Positions 8,235 to 17,790 are shown, numbered from the stretch's first letter. The stretch is 64,000 bases of DNA from Microvirga guangxiensis (GCF_900102135.1 NZ_FMVJ01000011.1:62001-126000), one strand, 5' to 3'. Translations and numbers: made by a program. The notes: generated by a model from the sequence alone, not told the origin.

Positions 8235-8253
8235 GCCAATGCGTTTCTCAGTC

Positions 8254-8276
8254 ATGGCCGGGCTTGTCCCGGCCAT
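8254..8276. repeat. Palindromic repeat, GTCATGGCCGGG family (copy 1)
   Basis: A perfect hairpin ATGGCCGGG-CTTGT-CCCGGCCAT lies between the convergent hydrolase and pyk genes. A diverged relative with the same CCGGGCTTGTCC core occurs at about 41.3 kb. Confidence 0.55.
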
Positions 8277-8314
8277 TCCAATGATAGGCAGCTCTGCGCT
8301 TCACTAAAACGAAA

Positions 8315-8335
8315 TCACCGGCACGAGGCCGGTGA
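8315..8335 (-). terminator. Putative terminator of pyk
   Basis: An 8-bp stem TCACCGGC/GCCGGTGA with a 5-base loop. On the minus strand it is followed by TTTCGTTTT. It lies 30 bases after the pyk stop. Confidence 0.55.
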
Positions 8336-8366
8336 TGACGTGAAGAGCGAAAATGCGCTGAGCATC

Positions 8367-9803
8367 TCATGCCCGAGCGGCGTGCTCCTGATTGACGAAG
8401 GCGATGCGCACCATGTTGGTGGCGCCCGGCGTTCCGAAAGGCACGCCCGCGACGATGATGATGCGATCGCCCACATCCGAGAAGCCTTCGCGCAGGGCGA
8501 ACTTGCAGGCGCGGAAAGCCATGTCGTCGATGTCGCTCGCATCCTTGGTGCGGATCGAGTGAACGCCCCACACCAGCGCGAGACGACGGGCCGTATCCTG
8601 GCTCGGCGTGAGCGCGATCACCGTGGAGTTCGGACGCTCGCGGGCGATGCGGAAGGCCGTGGAGCCCGAAAACGTCCAGGCCGCGATGGACTTGAGGTTG
8701 AGCGTGTCGGCGATCTGATGAGCGCCCGCCGCGATGGCGTCGGAGCCCGTCGGTTCCGGTTCCGTGTTGAGGGTGCGCATGATCGACCAGTAGTTCTGGT
8801 CCTGCTCCACCTCTTCCGCAATGCGGCTCATGGTGGACACGGCGTCGATGGGATACTGGCCCGACGCGCTTTCGGCCGAGAGCATCACCGCATCCGCGCC
8901 GTCATAGACGGCGGTCGCCACGTCGGAGACTTCCGCGCGGGTCGGCACCGGCGAGGTGATCATGGATTCGAGCATCTGGGTCGCCACCACCACGGGCTTG
9001 CCGAGGCGGCGGGCTGCGCGAACGATGCGCTTCTGGATGCCGGGCACCTTCTCGAGCGGCATTTCCACGCCGAGATCGCCGCGCGCCACCATGACCGCGT
9101 CGGAGATCTCCATGATCTCGTCGAGGCGCGTGATGGCCTGCGGCTTCTCGAGCTTCGACATGACGAGGGCACGTCCGCGCGCGACCTTCTTCACTTCGGC
9201 CACATCCTCGGGGCGCTGCACGAAGGACAACGCGATCCAGTCGACGCCCGCGTCGAGAGCGGCTTCGAGGTCCGAGCGGTCCTTGTCCGTCATGGCGGCA
9301 ACGGGGATCGTCGTGTCCGGCAGGCTCACGCCCTTGCGGTTCGAGATCTTGCCCGCGACTTCCACGGTCGTGGCGGCGGAGCCCTGCTTCACGCTTTTCA
9401 CGCGAAGGCGCAGCTTGCCGTCGTCGATGAGCACCGTGTGACCGGGCTCGAGGGAGGAGAGAATTTCCGGGTGAGGCAGGTGCACGCGATCCTGGCCGCC
9501 GAGCGCCGTGTTGGCGTCGAGCGTGAAGGTCTGGCCAGGCTCCAGCATCGTGCTGTCGCCCTCGAACGCACCCACGCGCAGCTTCGGGCCCTGCAGGTCG
9601 GCGAGAATGGCGATGGGACGCTTGAACTTCGCTTCGACCGCGCGGATCATGGCCACGCGCTCTTTCAGCTTCTCGCGCGGGAGGTGGCTCATGTTCAGGC
9701 GGAACACGTCGGCGCCCGCCTCAAACAGCTTCTCGATCATTTCCTGGGATTCGGAAGCTGGTCCGAGCGTTGCGAGAATTTTTGTGCGCCGTGAGCGTCT
9801 CAT
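8367..9803 (-). CDS. pyk: Pyruvate kinase
   Basis: Converts phosphoenolpyruvate and ADP to pyruvate and ATP, the last step of glycolysis. 478 residues, family length. Motifs in order: RRTKILATLGPAS, FRLNMSH, ADLQGPKLR, LSFVQRPEDV, the catalytic-lysine region SKLEKPQA, the metal-site segment VARGDLGVE, and ATQMLESM with the substrate loop. The C-terminal regulatory domain runs from about 350. The ATG overlaps the stop of the upstream DUF1036 gene by ATGA, so the two are translationally coupled. Confidence 0.97.
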   Translation of the reverse strand: MRRSRRTKILATLGPASESQEMIEKLFEAGADVFRLNMSHLPREKLKERVAMIRAVEAKFKRPIAILADLQGPKLRVGAFEGDSTMLEPGQTFTLDANTALGGQDRVHLPHPEILSSLEPGHTVLIDDGKLRLRVKSVKQGSAATTVEVAGKISNRKGVSLPDTTIPVAAMTDKDRSDLEAALDAGVDWIALSFVQRPEDVAEVKKVARGRALVMSKLEKPQAITRLDEIMEISDAVMVARGDLGVEMPLEKVPGIQKRIVRAARRLGKPVVVATQMLESMITSPVPTRAEVSDVATAVYDGADAVMLSAESASGQYPIDAVSTMSRIAEEVEQDQNYWSIMRTLNTEPEPTGSDAIAAGAHQIADTLNLKSIAAWTFSGSTAFRIARERPNSTVIALTPSQDTARRLALVWGVHSIRTKDASDIDDMAFRACKFALREGFSDVGDRIIIVAGVPFGTPGATNMVRIAFVNQEHAARA

Positions 9804-10267
9804 GGCTGTGTCCCCCCTGGACGGTTCGTGTCTGTCAGCTGGATGGTCCAGCTCTTTTGTTCACCGGTATCGACTTCGAAGAAGCCGCTGCGATCAAAGC
9901 CTCGGGCGAGGCAATCTTCCGTGCCGCGGATCGTGAATTCCCGCTCGCGGGTGCACATGAAGGAGCGTCCGCTCCATTCACCGCCCCGGTCGTAATCGAT
10001 GGCATAGATGTAATAGAAGCGGCCGCCGAGCTGCCCCTGCAGCAGGGTCTCGCAGCCGCGTGCGTTCAGGTTCCACCAGCCTTCCGTGACCCAGCCCTGC
10101 GCATCGCGGTAGCCGAGCGCGATGCCGACGCGGCTCGGGGTCATGTTGCACAGACGCAGATCCGCGCGGGCAGGGGAGGCGGCAAGGAAAAAGCCGCCGA
10201 ACAGCAACGCCACCAGCGCAAGGCTTCGCTGCCGGCAAAGGGCCGATATGGGATTCAGGGCCTTCAT
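9800..10267 (-). CDS. DUF1036 family exported protein
   Basis: 155 residues with a signal peptide (SLALVALLFGGFFLAASPARA) and a mature DUF1036 domain that is rich in aromatics and contains four cysteines (LRLCNMT, GCETLL, FMCTRE, EDCLARG), likely in two disulphides in the periplasm. Function is unknown; the family is common next to pyk in Hyphomicrobiales. Its stop overlaps the pyk ATG by 4 bases. Confidence 0.88.
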   Translation of the reverse strand: MKALNPISALCRQRSLALVALLFGGFFLAASPARADLRLCNMTPSRVGIALGYRDAQGWVTEGWWNLNARGCETLLQGQLGGRFYYIYAIDYDRGGEWSGRSFMCTREREFTIRGTEDCLARGFDRSGFFEVDTGEQKSWTIQLTDTNRPGGTQP

Positions 10268-10472
10268 GGATGTCGGTTCAGTAACAGGTCAGGAATGAAA
10301 TCGCACAATGCTTCGAGAACTATGTCGATTCCTTGTCGGTCAGAAGACTGTTTGCATCAAGACCAAAAGGGCGTCGACGAGACATTTAGCCTGCTAAAAA
10401 TATCTGCCTGTGATCCTAAAAGCCGCCGGCGAGCCGTTTTACTCCTCGTTTGGAGAGGTTCTTTCGGTGTCT

Positions 10473-11396
10473 TCAGGCCTCGGGCCGCGCCACCCAGATC
10501 CCCAACAGGATCAATGCGCCGCCCATGGATTGAATCAGGGTCAGCGGCTCGCCCAGAATCACCCAGCCGAAGACGGCCGCAGCTACGGCCTCGAGAAAGA
10601 TGACAAGCGAGGAGAAGACTGCCGGCAGGCTTCCCAGGGCGATGGAGAGAAGGCCCTGGCCGCCTGCATGGCTGACATAGGACATGGCAAAGAGCGATGC
10701 CGCCCCCTGCCAGGTCTGCGGCATCACGCGGCTTTCGAAGATGAGCGTCACCGCCAGCAGAAGGGCGGCGGTGATGAGGCTGGCCTCGAACGTCACCCGC
10801 GCCGCGCCGGCCGTCTGGCGCGCCTTGCTGGCGGTGATGAAGTAGAGGCCGAAGAAGAAGGCCGTGGCGAGACCGTAAAGATCGCCTGCAAGCCGGGCAG
10901 GATCGGCCTGCATGCTCTGGCCGATCAGGGCCGCGCCGCCCAGAAGGCAGAGGCCCAGGCCGATGAAGGTGCCGCGCGATACCTTCTGCCTCAACACGAG
11001 CCACACCACGAGCACCACGACCAGCGGGGCCATGGTGGCGAAGAATGTGGCATTGGCGACCGTGGTCTTGAGGATGGCGAGGTGCCAGACCAGCAGGTCG
11101 CCCGTAAAGACGAGGCCCGCCAGGATGGTGGCCTTTGAAAACGAAACCCGCGGCGAGCCCGCAGGAGCTTTCCTCTCCTCCATCCGCATCCAGGCATAGA
11201 GCAGGGGCAGGCACAGGGACACGCGCCAGAACGCGCTGGCGAAAGGCCCGACATCGGCAGGGGCTCCATCCATGCTCGCAGACGCAAAGCGGACGAAGAT
11301 GGGAGAGATGCCCATGGCGACCGCGCCCAGGCAAAGGGCCGTAAAAGCGGTGGCGAAGCCGGTTTCCGGCTTGGCGGGGGTGGATGCGGAGGACAT
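10473..11396 (-). CDS. DMT-family permease (EamA domains)
   Basis: 307 residues with ten hydrophobic segments arranged as two EamA repeats, the drug/metabolite transporter architecture. Such proteins export amino acids or metabolites from the cytosol; the substrate is not evident. The first EamA repeat begins at about residue 10 (GFATAFTALCLGAVAMGISPIF). It is divergently transcribed from the formylglutamate amidohydrolase-like gene at 11.5 kb. The 205 bases downstream, to the DUF1036 start, hold no recognisable gene. Confidence 0.88.
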   Translation of the reverse strand: MSSASTPAKPETGFATAFTALCLGAVAMGISPIFVRFASASMDGAPADVGPFASAFWRVSLCLPLLYAWMRMEERKAPAGSPRVSFSKATILAGLVFTGDLLVWHLAILKTTVANATFFATMAPLVVVLVVWLVLRQKVSRGTFIGLGLCLLGGAALIGQSMQADPARLAGDLYGLATAFFFGLYFITASKARQTAGAARVTFEASLITAALLLAVTLIFESRVMPQTWQGAASLFAMSYVSHAGGQGLLSIALGSLPAVFSSLVIFLEAVAAAVFGWVILGEPLTLIQSMGGALILLGIWVARPEA

Positions 11397-11504
11397 CTTT
11401 TCTTTCGTGGGGATGTTGCGCGGATGGTCGCGTTGTCACGGTTCGGCGCGCAAGGTAAGGATTTTCCTCTACCGATCAATGCTCCTGTTTGTCAGCCTGT
11501 CATC

Positions 11505-12338
11505 ATGTCCGCCTCTGCCGCGCTCAAGCGCACCGAGCCCGCCCTTGAGCCCCATCCTGTCGAGATCATCGAAGGCGCGCTCGAATCCGGAATCCTCCTT
11601 CTGTGCGACCATGCATCCAATGCGGTTCCGCCTGACCTGGGCGATCTCGGGCTGCCGGAAAGCGAATTCCAGCGCCACATCGCCTACGACATCGGCGCCG
11701 CCGCCGTGACCCGCTCGCTCGCCCGGCGCCTGAACGCCCCCGCGATCCTCACGCAATTCTCCCGTCTCATCATCGATCCGAACCGCGGCCGCGACGATCC
11801 GACCCTCGTGATGCGCCTCTCCGACGGCGCCGTGGTGCCGGGCAATGCCAGGGTGGACGATGAGGAAGTGCAGCGGCGCATCGAGCGTTTCTACGATCCT
11901 TACGACGCTGCGATTTCAGAGGCGATCCAGAAGGCCGTGAGAGCAGGCCATCCGCCGGCCATCGTGACCGTCCACAGCTACACGCCGGTCTGGCGCGGCT
12001 GGCCTCGCCCCTGGCATGTGGGCATCCTGTGGGATGCGGACGAGCGCTATGCCAAGCCCCTGCTCGAAGGTCTCATGGCCGAGGAAGGACTCGTGGTGGG
12101 CGACAACGAGCCATATGATGGGGCGCTCGCCGGCGACACGATCGACCGCCATGCCACGATCCACGGGCTCGCCAATGCCCTGATCGAGATCCGGCAGGAT
12201 CTGATCGCTTCGGACGAGGGCGCGGAGGAATGGGCCGGGCGCTTCGCCCGCCTGCTCAAGCCTCTTGCCGCACAGGAAGGCTTACGAAAGCCCACGATCT
12301 TCGGCACGCGCACCCGCGAGCGCCTGCGTCGGCACTAA
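11505..12338 (+). CDS. N-formylglutamate amidohydrolase family protein (copy 2)
   Basis: About 277 residues of the FGase family. The metal-site motifs LLCDHASNAVP, IIDPNRGRDD and VTVHSYTP and the later DNEPYDG are intact. Start at ATG 11505 (MSASAALKR); the longer frame from 11424 is not family-like. It differs clearly from copy 1 at 4.7 kb and belongs to the subgroup often annotated HutG-like, without linkage to hut genes. It is followed after 15 bases by a DUF1244 gene in the same direction, likely an operon. Confidence 0.85.
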   Translation: MSASAALKRTEPALEPHPVEIIEGALESGILLLCDHASNAVPPDLGDLGLPESEFQRHIAYDIGAAAVTRSLARRLNAPAILTQFSRLIIDPNRGRDDPTLVMRLSDGAVVPGNARVDDEEVQRRIERFYDPYDAAISEAIQKAVRAGHPPAIVTVHSYTPVWRGWPRPWHVGILWDADERYAKPLLEGLMAEEGLVVGDNEPYDGALAGDTIDRHATIHGLANALIEIRQDLIASDEGAEEWAGRFARLLKPLAAQEGLRKPTIFGTRTRERLRRH

Positions 12339-12353
12339 GACAGGAGGGTGATC

Positions 12354-12659
12354 ATGAAGGATATCGATGCCGCGACCCGCACGGAACTGGAGGCGGCGGC
12401 TTTCCGCAGGCTTCTGGAGCACCTGCGCGAGCGCACGGATGTGCAGAACATCGACCTGATGAACCTTGCGGGCTTTTGCCGCAACTGCCTGTCGAACTGG
12501 CTGAAAGACGCCGCCGACGCCAAAGGCGTGGCGCTCTCCAAGGACGAAAGCCGTGAATACGTCTACGGAATGTCCTACGAGGAATGGAAGGAGCGCCATC
12601 AGAAAGAGGCGTCCCCTGCCCAAATGAAGAGCTTTGAGGAATCGAAGCCGGGGCATTAA
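12354..12659 (+). CDS. DUF1244 family protein
   Basis: Small soluble protein of 101 residues matching DUF1244, which forms a helical dimer in known structures. It has a conserved central segment with two cysteines (NLAGFCRNCLSNW) and the YVYGMSYEEWKERHQ motif. Function is unknown. ATG 12354 is preceded by AGGAGG with good spacing; the in-frame GTG at 12348 is less likely. It sits 15 bases after the amidohydrolase gene. Confidence 0.88.
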   Translation: MKDIDAATRTELEAAAFRRLLEHLRERTDVQNIDLMNLAGFCRNCLSNWLKDAADAKGVALSKDESREYVYGMSYEEWKERHQKEASPAQMKSFEESKPGH

Positions 12660-12723
12660 ACCCCCTTCAACCAAATTGTGAGTAACACTGGCGCCAACGC
12701 CATCAATCCAAGGGGGCTTCATC

Positions 12724-12981
12724 ATGGATGACGCAGCTTTCAACACCGAATCCGTCGCGGCCGACCAGCTGAAGGCCTTCATCGAGCGCATCGAGCGCCT
12801 CGAAGAGGAAAAGGCCGGAATCGCCGGAGACATCAAGGACGTCTATGCCGAGGCCAAGGGCAACGGCTTCGACACCAAGGTCCTTCGCAAGATCGTGTCC
12901 CTGCGCAAGCGCGACTATGCCGAGCGCCAGGAGGAGGAGGCGATCCTCGAACTCTACATGCAGGCTCTCGGGATGGTCTAA
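12724..12981 (+). CDS. gapR: GapR family nucleoid-associated protein (DUF2312)
   Basis: 85-residue alpha-helical DNA-binding protein. In Caulobacter GapR binds AT-rich, overtwisted DNA ahead of replication and transcription and helps chromosome segregation. The family signature is clear: [21 protein letters not shown], the basic segment [16 protein letters not shown], and the ending [10 protein letters not shown]. The gene is monocistronic with AGGGGGCTTCATC before the ATG, and it ends before a long hairpin. Confidence 0.93.
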   Translation: MDDAAFNTESVAADQLKAFIERIERLEEEKAGIAGDIKDVYAEAKGNGFDTKVLRKIVSLRKRDYAERQEEEAILELYMQALGMV

Positions 12982-12989
12982 GGCTTCCC

Positions 12990-13025
12990 GCCTGTCACGC
13001 ATGCGCCATGCCATGCGTGACAGGC
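12990..13025 (+). terminator. Hairpin terminator after gapR
   Basis: A 14-bp stem GCCTGTCACGCATG (12990-13003) and its exact complement (13012-13025) with an 8-base loop. TTTTT begins nine bases later. The rest of the 450-base gap up to 13431 shows no convincing gene. Confidence 0.65.
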
Positions 13026-13431
13026 CTGACGCACTTTTTCCTCCGATGCCGAGATTCCGGAGGATCTGCTTTGGAGGCGCTCTCAAGCAGGAACACGCCA
13101 AGCAAGCCTCATGCAAGCTAATCGCGCTCTTCTTGCGTAAGCGCAAGTAAACGGCCTTTCATTGAGCCGGTACGACGGCGCCAATCCGGCGGCTCTCTTC
13201 TGCGTTGCTGCAAGCGAAACTGCTCTTCCTGCAAATAGCCAAGTTGATGTTGCTTTAAGGTCGCTATGCTGACAGCGATGCGGCGAGTCTTTACATATTT
13301 TCCTCAAATAGAGTTGACTGCCTTACGTAGAGGATATTCAATTCTTGAAAGAAATAGTGATAAATCCGAAGTCGCGGATGCGGGCTATTTATTTATAACA
13401 TTGCGTCGTATTCTGCGAGGGGGCCTTTCTC

Positions 13432-15177
13432 GTGATCTCGGGACAATCATCGTCCGGAGCCGCTGCTAACCGCATCAGATCTCTTTACGATCCACTCGCG
13501 ACACTGCTCGACTCCCTCAACGTCGCAATCTGCATCTTCGACTTGGATGACCGTGCGGCCCTATGGAACAACACTTTCCTTCGCTTCTTTCCGGAACATG
13601 CGGGGAATGTCCAAGTGGGGGAGCATTATCGCGATAACCTGAAGCGGTTTTACGAGCTCCGGCTGGATCAGCGCGAGATTCAGTTCATCGACGAATACAT
13701 CGAGCGCAGTCTCGCGCGCCATCGCTCGGATCATCCGCCTTACGTGTTCAAGCATCGCGAGCGATGGGTTCGCGTCGCCGTGCAGAACCTCGAGGGCTTG
13801 GGGAAGGTGAGGGCCTGGACGGAAGTCGCGATGCCCCAGCAGCAGAACCGCAACTTCTTCCTCCCAAGCAGCGCACCGCTGGAAGTCGTGCATCTGACGT
13901 CGATGGCAAACATGCCGGATCCGATCGTCGTGCTCGATCTCAACAACATCATCGTCTCATACAATGACCTGTTCCGACAGCTTTACGAGGTACCGCCGGA
14001 TCGGGACATTTCCGGAATGACTATCGAGAAGCTCGTACAGGACCTGTGGTGCCACCACCCGGAAGAAGGCGGCGGCGAGCATTACGAGAGAACGATCCGC
14101 CCCCTCCTGCGCGACGAAAACCGCCTTGCGGGAGTTGCATACGAGCTTCCGTTGCCGAGGAACCGCTGGGTTCGCGTCGTGGAGCAGCGAAACCGCGAAG
14201 GTTTGAGAACCTGCGTACATTTCGACATCACACGCTACAATCGCGAGCGGCAGGAACTGCAGCGCGCCGAGAGCGAGGCGCGTGCGCAGGAGGCGCGCTT
14301 CCGGGCCGTGATCGAGCGTTCGCCGATCGGCATGAGCATCGCCTCCGACGACGGCACGATCCTGGAGGCCAATGAGGCCTATGGATGGTTCCTTGGATAC
14401 TCGCCAGAGGAGTTGATCGGCACAAAGCTGTGGGACTTCATGGATCCGGTCGAGCAGGAAACCGCGCGTGTGGTCATGGCCGATCTCGTCTCCGGGCAAA
14501 TCCCGTCCCTGGAGCGCGAGGCCCGTTTCGTGCATCGCGACGGCTCCTTGCGATGGGCTCTCCAGTCCGCGGTTCATCTCACCGGCGGCGCCACGAACGG
14601 CGAAATCATCAGCCAGATTCAGGATGTGACGGCCCGCAGGCACGCCGAGAGCGAGCGCGATGCGCTGCTGACCGATCTCGCTCATCGCGCTGCCCATGAC
14701 GGGCTGACAGGATTGCCGAACAGGGCCGCGTTCGAGGAATGCCTGATCACCGCCCTGAGAACAGCAAGGCTGGGCCAGCGGGCGCATGCGCTGTGCTTTC
14801 TCGACCTCGACGGCTTCAAGCGCGTGAACGATGCCGCCGGGCACGTGGCCGGCGACCAGATTCTGCGGATGGTGGCGGAAACCCTGAAGCAGCACATTCG
14901 TCCGGCGGATTTTCTGGCCCGGCTCGGGGGTGATGAGTTCGGTCTCATCATTCAGGATTGCGACCTCGAAACGACCATGGCCTGTGCATCGTCTCTCATC
15001 AAGGCTGTCTCGACGAAGAACTTTTCATGGGACGATCAGAGCTTCACCCTGGGCCTCAGCGTCGGCATCACCACAGTCGCCGACCGGGATCTTTCCGTAG
15101 AAAAATTGATGCGACGCGCGGACGAGGCTTGCTACAGGGCCAAGCGGGCGGGTCGAAACATCGCGGTGGTCGCATGA
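13432..15177 (+). CDS. PAS-GGDEF diguanylate cyclase
   Basis: 581 residues, no membrane segment. An N-terminal PAS-like domain (about 20-130) and a second (about 155-265) are followed by a clear PAS/PAC unit (about 290-410). A GGDEF domain follows, with the catalytic GGDEF at residues 499-503. RPAD lies five residues before it, a complete RxxD inhibitory I-site. It should make cyclic di-GMP in the cytosol in response to a PAS-sensed signal. GTG 13432 is preceded by GAGGGGG. It is followed after 123 bases by a second c-di-GMP enzyme in the same direction. Confidence 0.92.
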   Translation: MISGQSSSGAAANRIRSLYDPLATLLDSLNVAICIFDLDDRAALWNNTFLRFFPEHAGNVQVGEHYRDNLKRFYELRLDQREIQFIDEYIERSLARHRSDHPPYVFKHRERWVRVAVQNLEGLGKVRAWTEVAMPQQQNRNFFLPSSAPLEVVHLTSMANMPDPIVVLDLNNIIVSYNDLFRQLYEVPPDRDISGMTIEKLVQDLWCHHPEEGGGEHYERTIRPLLRDENRLAGVAYELPLPRNRWVRVVEQRNREGLRTCVHFDITRYNRERQELQRAESEARAQEARFRAVIERSPIGMSIASDDGTILEANEAYGWFLGYSPEELIGTKLWDFMDPVEQETARVVMADLVSGQIPSLEREARFVHRDGSLRWALQSAVHLTGGATNGEIISQIQDVTARRHAESERDALLTDLAHRAAHDGLTGLPNRAAFEECLITALRTARLGQRAHALCFLDLDGFKRVNDAAGHVAGDQILRMVAETLKQHIRPADFLARLGGDEFGLIIQDCDLETTMACASSLIKAVSTKNFSWDDQSFTLGLSVGITTVADRDLSVEKLMRRADEACYRAKRAGRNIAVVA

Positions 15178-15300
15178 TCGAACCACCTGCAGCTTGCATA
15201 GTCGAAACCGCGCAGCATCAGCGGCATTTCACGCCTTCCTTCATTGCGAAATCAATCGTCGCCCCAAGCGGCGACAGGTATTTTCCCGAGCGGCCTTGCC

Positions 15301-17790
15301 ATGTCCAAGAATGCAACTGATCGCCGTTCAGATCCGTTGGAGCAGAACGGGCGCTTTGGCGCGCCTTCTCATGAAGGCGATCTGCTTCGCATCAGCATCG
15401 ATGCCATGCCGCACATGGTCTGGTCGGCGCTTCCGGATGGCTACAACGATTACCACAATCGGCGCTGGCATGAATTCACTGGCATTGCCGTAGGGCTGGG
15501 CAAGGGCGAGGAATGGATCAATCTTGTTCACCCGGAGGACCGGGAACCTGTTCTCGCGGTTTGGAAGAGTGCGCTTGAGACAGGACAGGATTGCGACGTA
15601 GAGCACCGTCTTCTGCATCACTCCGGCGAATATCGATGGGTGCGTGGCCGCGCGAGCCCGTTCTATAACTCGGAAGGCCGGATTGAGCGGTGGATCGGAA
15701 CCTACACCGATATTCATGACTGGAAGAAAACCGAACAGGATCTGATCGAAAGCGAAGAACGCTATCGCGCGCTTGTCGGCGCCATGACGGAGATGGTCTG
15801 GCGCGCCGCTCCCGACGGGGCGATCCTGCGGGGCTGGGGCTGGCAGGAGTTCAGCGGGCAGATGCCCGAGGAATACGGAGGGCATGGATGGCTCGACGCC
15901 GTCCATCCGGAGGACCGCGACGCTCTCCTGCAAGTCTGGTCCGAGGCTGTAGCGACCGCTCGGTCGGTCGAGGCCGAGTTCCGGGTGCTTCATAAGAACG
16001 GCGAGCATCGCTGGGTGCTCTCAAGGGCCGTGCCGCTGACCAATCCCGATGGGTCGGTTCGCGAGTGGGTGGGGACCCTCACAGACACCCATGATCGACG
16101 GCAGGCTCAGGATGCGCTGAAGACCAGCGAGGAGCGATTGCGGCTTGCCATGCAGGCAGGCCGCATGATTGCGTGGGAGCACGATCTCCGCGCCGATTAC
16201 GTTACCCGATCCGAGAATGCGTTCGAGTTGCTTGGAGCCACATCGGGCCCTCTGTCGGAATTCCTCGAGCGAGTGCCGCCGGAGGATCGGGTTGCACGTA
16301 GTCATTTCATCGACCGGGTCCGCGCGACAGGCTGCGATACGATGGAATTCCGGTATCATTTGCCAAACGGAAAGATGCTTTGGCTGGCCTCGCGAGGCGA
16401 GAGGGCCGGGCCAGACCGGGTGGTCGGCGTCACCTTCGACATCACGGATCGCAAGGCGGCGGAGGAAGAGGTTTGGCGTGCCGCGAACCATGATGCGCTG
16501 ACAGGGCTGCCGAACCGCGTTCTCTTTCAGCGCTGCCTCGAACAGTCTCTTATTACGGCAAGGCAAAATGGCGGCAGCGTCAGTCTGATGATGATCGACC
16601 TCGACGATTTCAAGGATGTCAACGACACCCTCGGTCACGATGCAGGCGACACGCTGCTGAAGGAGACGGCGGCGCGGCTGTCCGCGATGATGCGTGAACA
16701 GGATACTGTCGCCCGACTCGGTGGAGACGAGTTCGCCGTTCTGATGGTCGAGCCATCGCAGTCCGGGTGGGCGGCGCTCCTTGGCGAGAGCATCATCAAA
16801 AGGCTGCGCCAGCCATTCATGTATGCCGGCAGAACTCTCATGAGCCGGGCGAGCATCGGCGTGGCGTCATTCCCGGATCATGACGCTGAGCCTGCAGAAC
16901 TGTTGAAGGATGCCGATATCGCGCTCTATCGCGCAAAGGCGGAAGGGCGCGGCCGGGTCGTCACCTATTCTCCCGAGATGCGGCTGCTCACCGAACAGCG
17001 CCTCGCCTTGGGACGCGATGTGCGGGAGGCGATCTCGCGCAATGAGTTCATTCCGTACTATCAGCCGAAGGTCTGCCTTGAGAGCGGTCGGGTGGTCGGA
17101 TTGGAGGCGCTTGCGCGATGGCAGCACCCGGATAGAGGAATTCTCACGCCTGCCGCATTCGGAGCCGTCTTTGACGATCCCGAACTGGCGCCTTTGATCG
17201 GCAAAAGGCTCATCGGCAAGATCGCATCCGACATGCGCCGCTGGCTGGACAGCGGGTACGAGTTCGGCCGCGTTGCGTTCAATCTCTCATCCATGGAGTT
17301 CAATCAGCCCAACCTTGCAGAGGATGTGCTGCGCATTCTCAACCTCGTGAAGGTCCCGGTGAAACATCTCGAGATCGAGGTGACGGAAAAGGTGCTGCTC
17401 GATGCGCAGTCCGGCATGGTGGCCGAGACCCTGGAGAAATTCCACTGGCATGGTGTCCAGATTGCCCTGGACGATTTCGGAACGGGCTATGCCTCGCTGA
17501 CCCACCTCAAGCGGTTCCCCGTCGATCACATCAAGATCGATCACAGCTTCATCGCCGATCTGGAGCAGGATGAGGATGACGCCGCCATCGTCGCGGCCGT
17601 CATCAGCCTGGGCCACAGTCTCGGCCTGCACGTCACGGCTGAAGGCGTCGAAACGGAAGGGCAGGTGCAAAGGTTGCGGCAAATGAAGTGCCACAGCGCG
17701 CAAGGATACTTTTATGCAAAGCCCATGAGCGCAGCCGATATCACGGCACAGCTCGAGGCTTGGCCTGCAAGCTCGCATGCGGAACGGTGA
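15301..17790 (+). CDS. PAS-GGDEF-EAL bifunctional c-di-GMP enzyme
   Basis: 829 residues, soluble. Three PAS/PAC units occur: residues about 20-135, 145-265 and 275-390. GGDEF begins at residue 474 with an intact I-site REQD, and an EAL domain has its E-A-L at 602-604. The EAL domain keeps FNLS, EVTE, DDFGTGYASL and the K-I-D-H-S segment, so phosphodiesterase activity is likely; both domains look active. The start is set at ATG 15301 (MSKNATD); the frame is open to 15244. No transmembrane segment. It is probably co-regulated with the preceding cyclase. Confidence 0.92.
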   Translation: MSKNATDRRSDPLEQNGRFGAPSHEGDLLRISIDAMPHMVWSALPDGYNDYHNRRWHEFTGIAVGLGKGEEWINLVHPEDREPVLAVWKSALETGQDCDVEHRLLHHSGEYRWVRGRASPFYNSEGRIERWIGTYTDIHDWKKTEQDLIESEERYRALVGAMTEMVWRAAPDGAILRGWGWQEFSGQMPEEYGGHGWLDAVHPEDRDALLQVWSEAVATARSVEAEFRVLHKNGEHRWVLSRAVPLTNPDGSVREWVGTLTDTHDRRQAQDALKTSEERLRLAMQAGRMIAWEHDLRADYVTRSENAFELLGATSGPLSEFLERVPPEDRVARSHFIDRVRATGCDTMEFRYHLPNGKMLWLASRGERAGPDRVVGVTFDITDRKAAEEEVWRAANHDALTGLPNRVLFQRCLEQSLITARQNGGSVSLMMIDLDDFKDVNDTLGHDAGDTLLKETAARLSAMMREQDTVARLGGDEFAVLMVEPSQSGWAALLGESIIKRLRQPFMYAGRTLMSRASIGVASFPDHDAEPAELLKDADIALYRAKAEGRGRVVTYSPEMRLLTEQRLALGRDVREAISRNEFIPYYQPKVCLESGRVVGLEALARWQHPDRGILTPAAFGAVFDDPELAPLIGKRLIGKIASDMRRWLDSGYEFGRVAFNLSSMEFNQPNLAEDVLRILNLVKVPVKHLEIEVTEKVLLDAQSGMVAETLEKFHWHGVQIALDDFGTGYASLTHLKRFPVDHIKIDHSFIADLEQDEDDAAIVAAVISLGHSLGLHVTAEGVETEGQVQRLRQMKCHSAQGYFYAKPMSAADITAQLEAWPASSHAER

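Noticed and set aside
8340..9794. Long plus-strand frame of 484 residues opposite pyk
   Set aside because: It is the antisense shadow of a highly conserved pyk gene; its composition is histidine- and arginine-rich and fits no family.
13266..13469. 67-residue frame before the PAS-GGDEF gene
   Set aside because: No ribosome site, atypical composition, and it overlaps the start of the cyclase gene.
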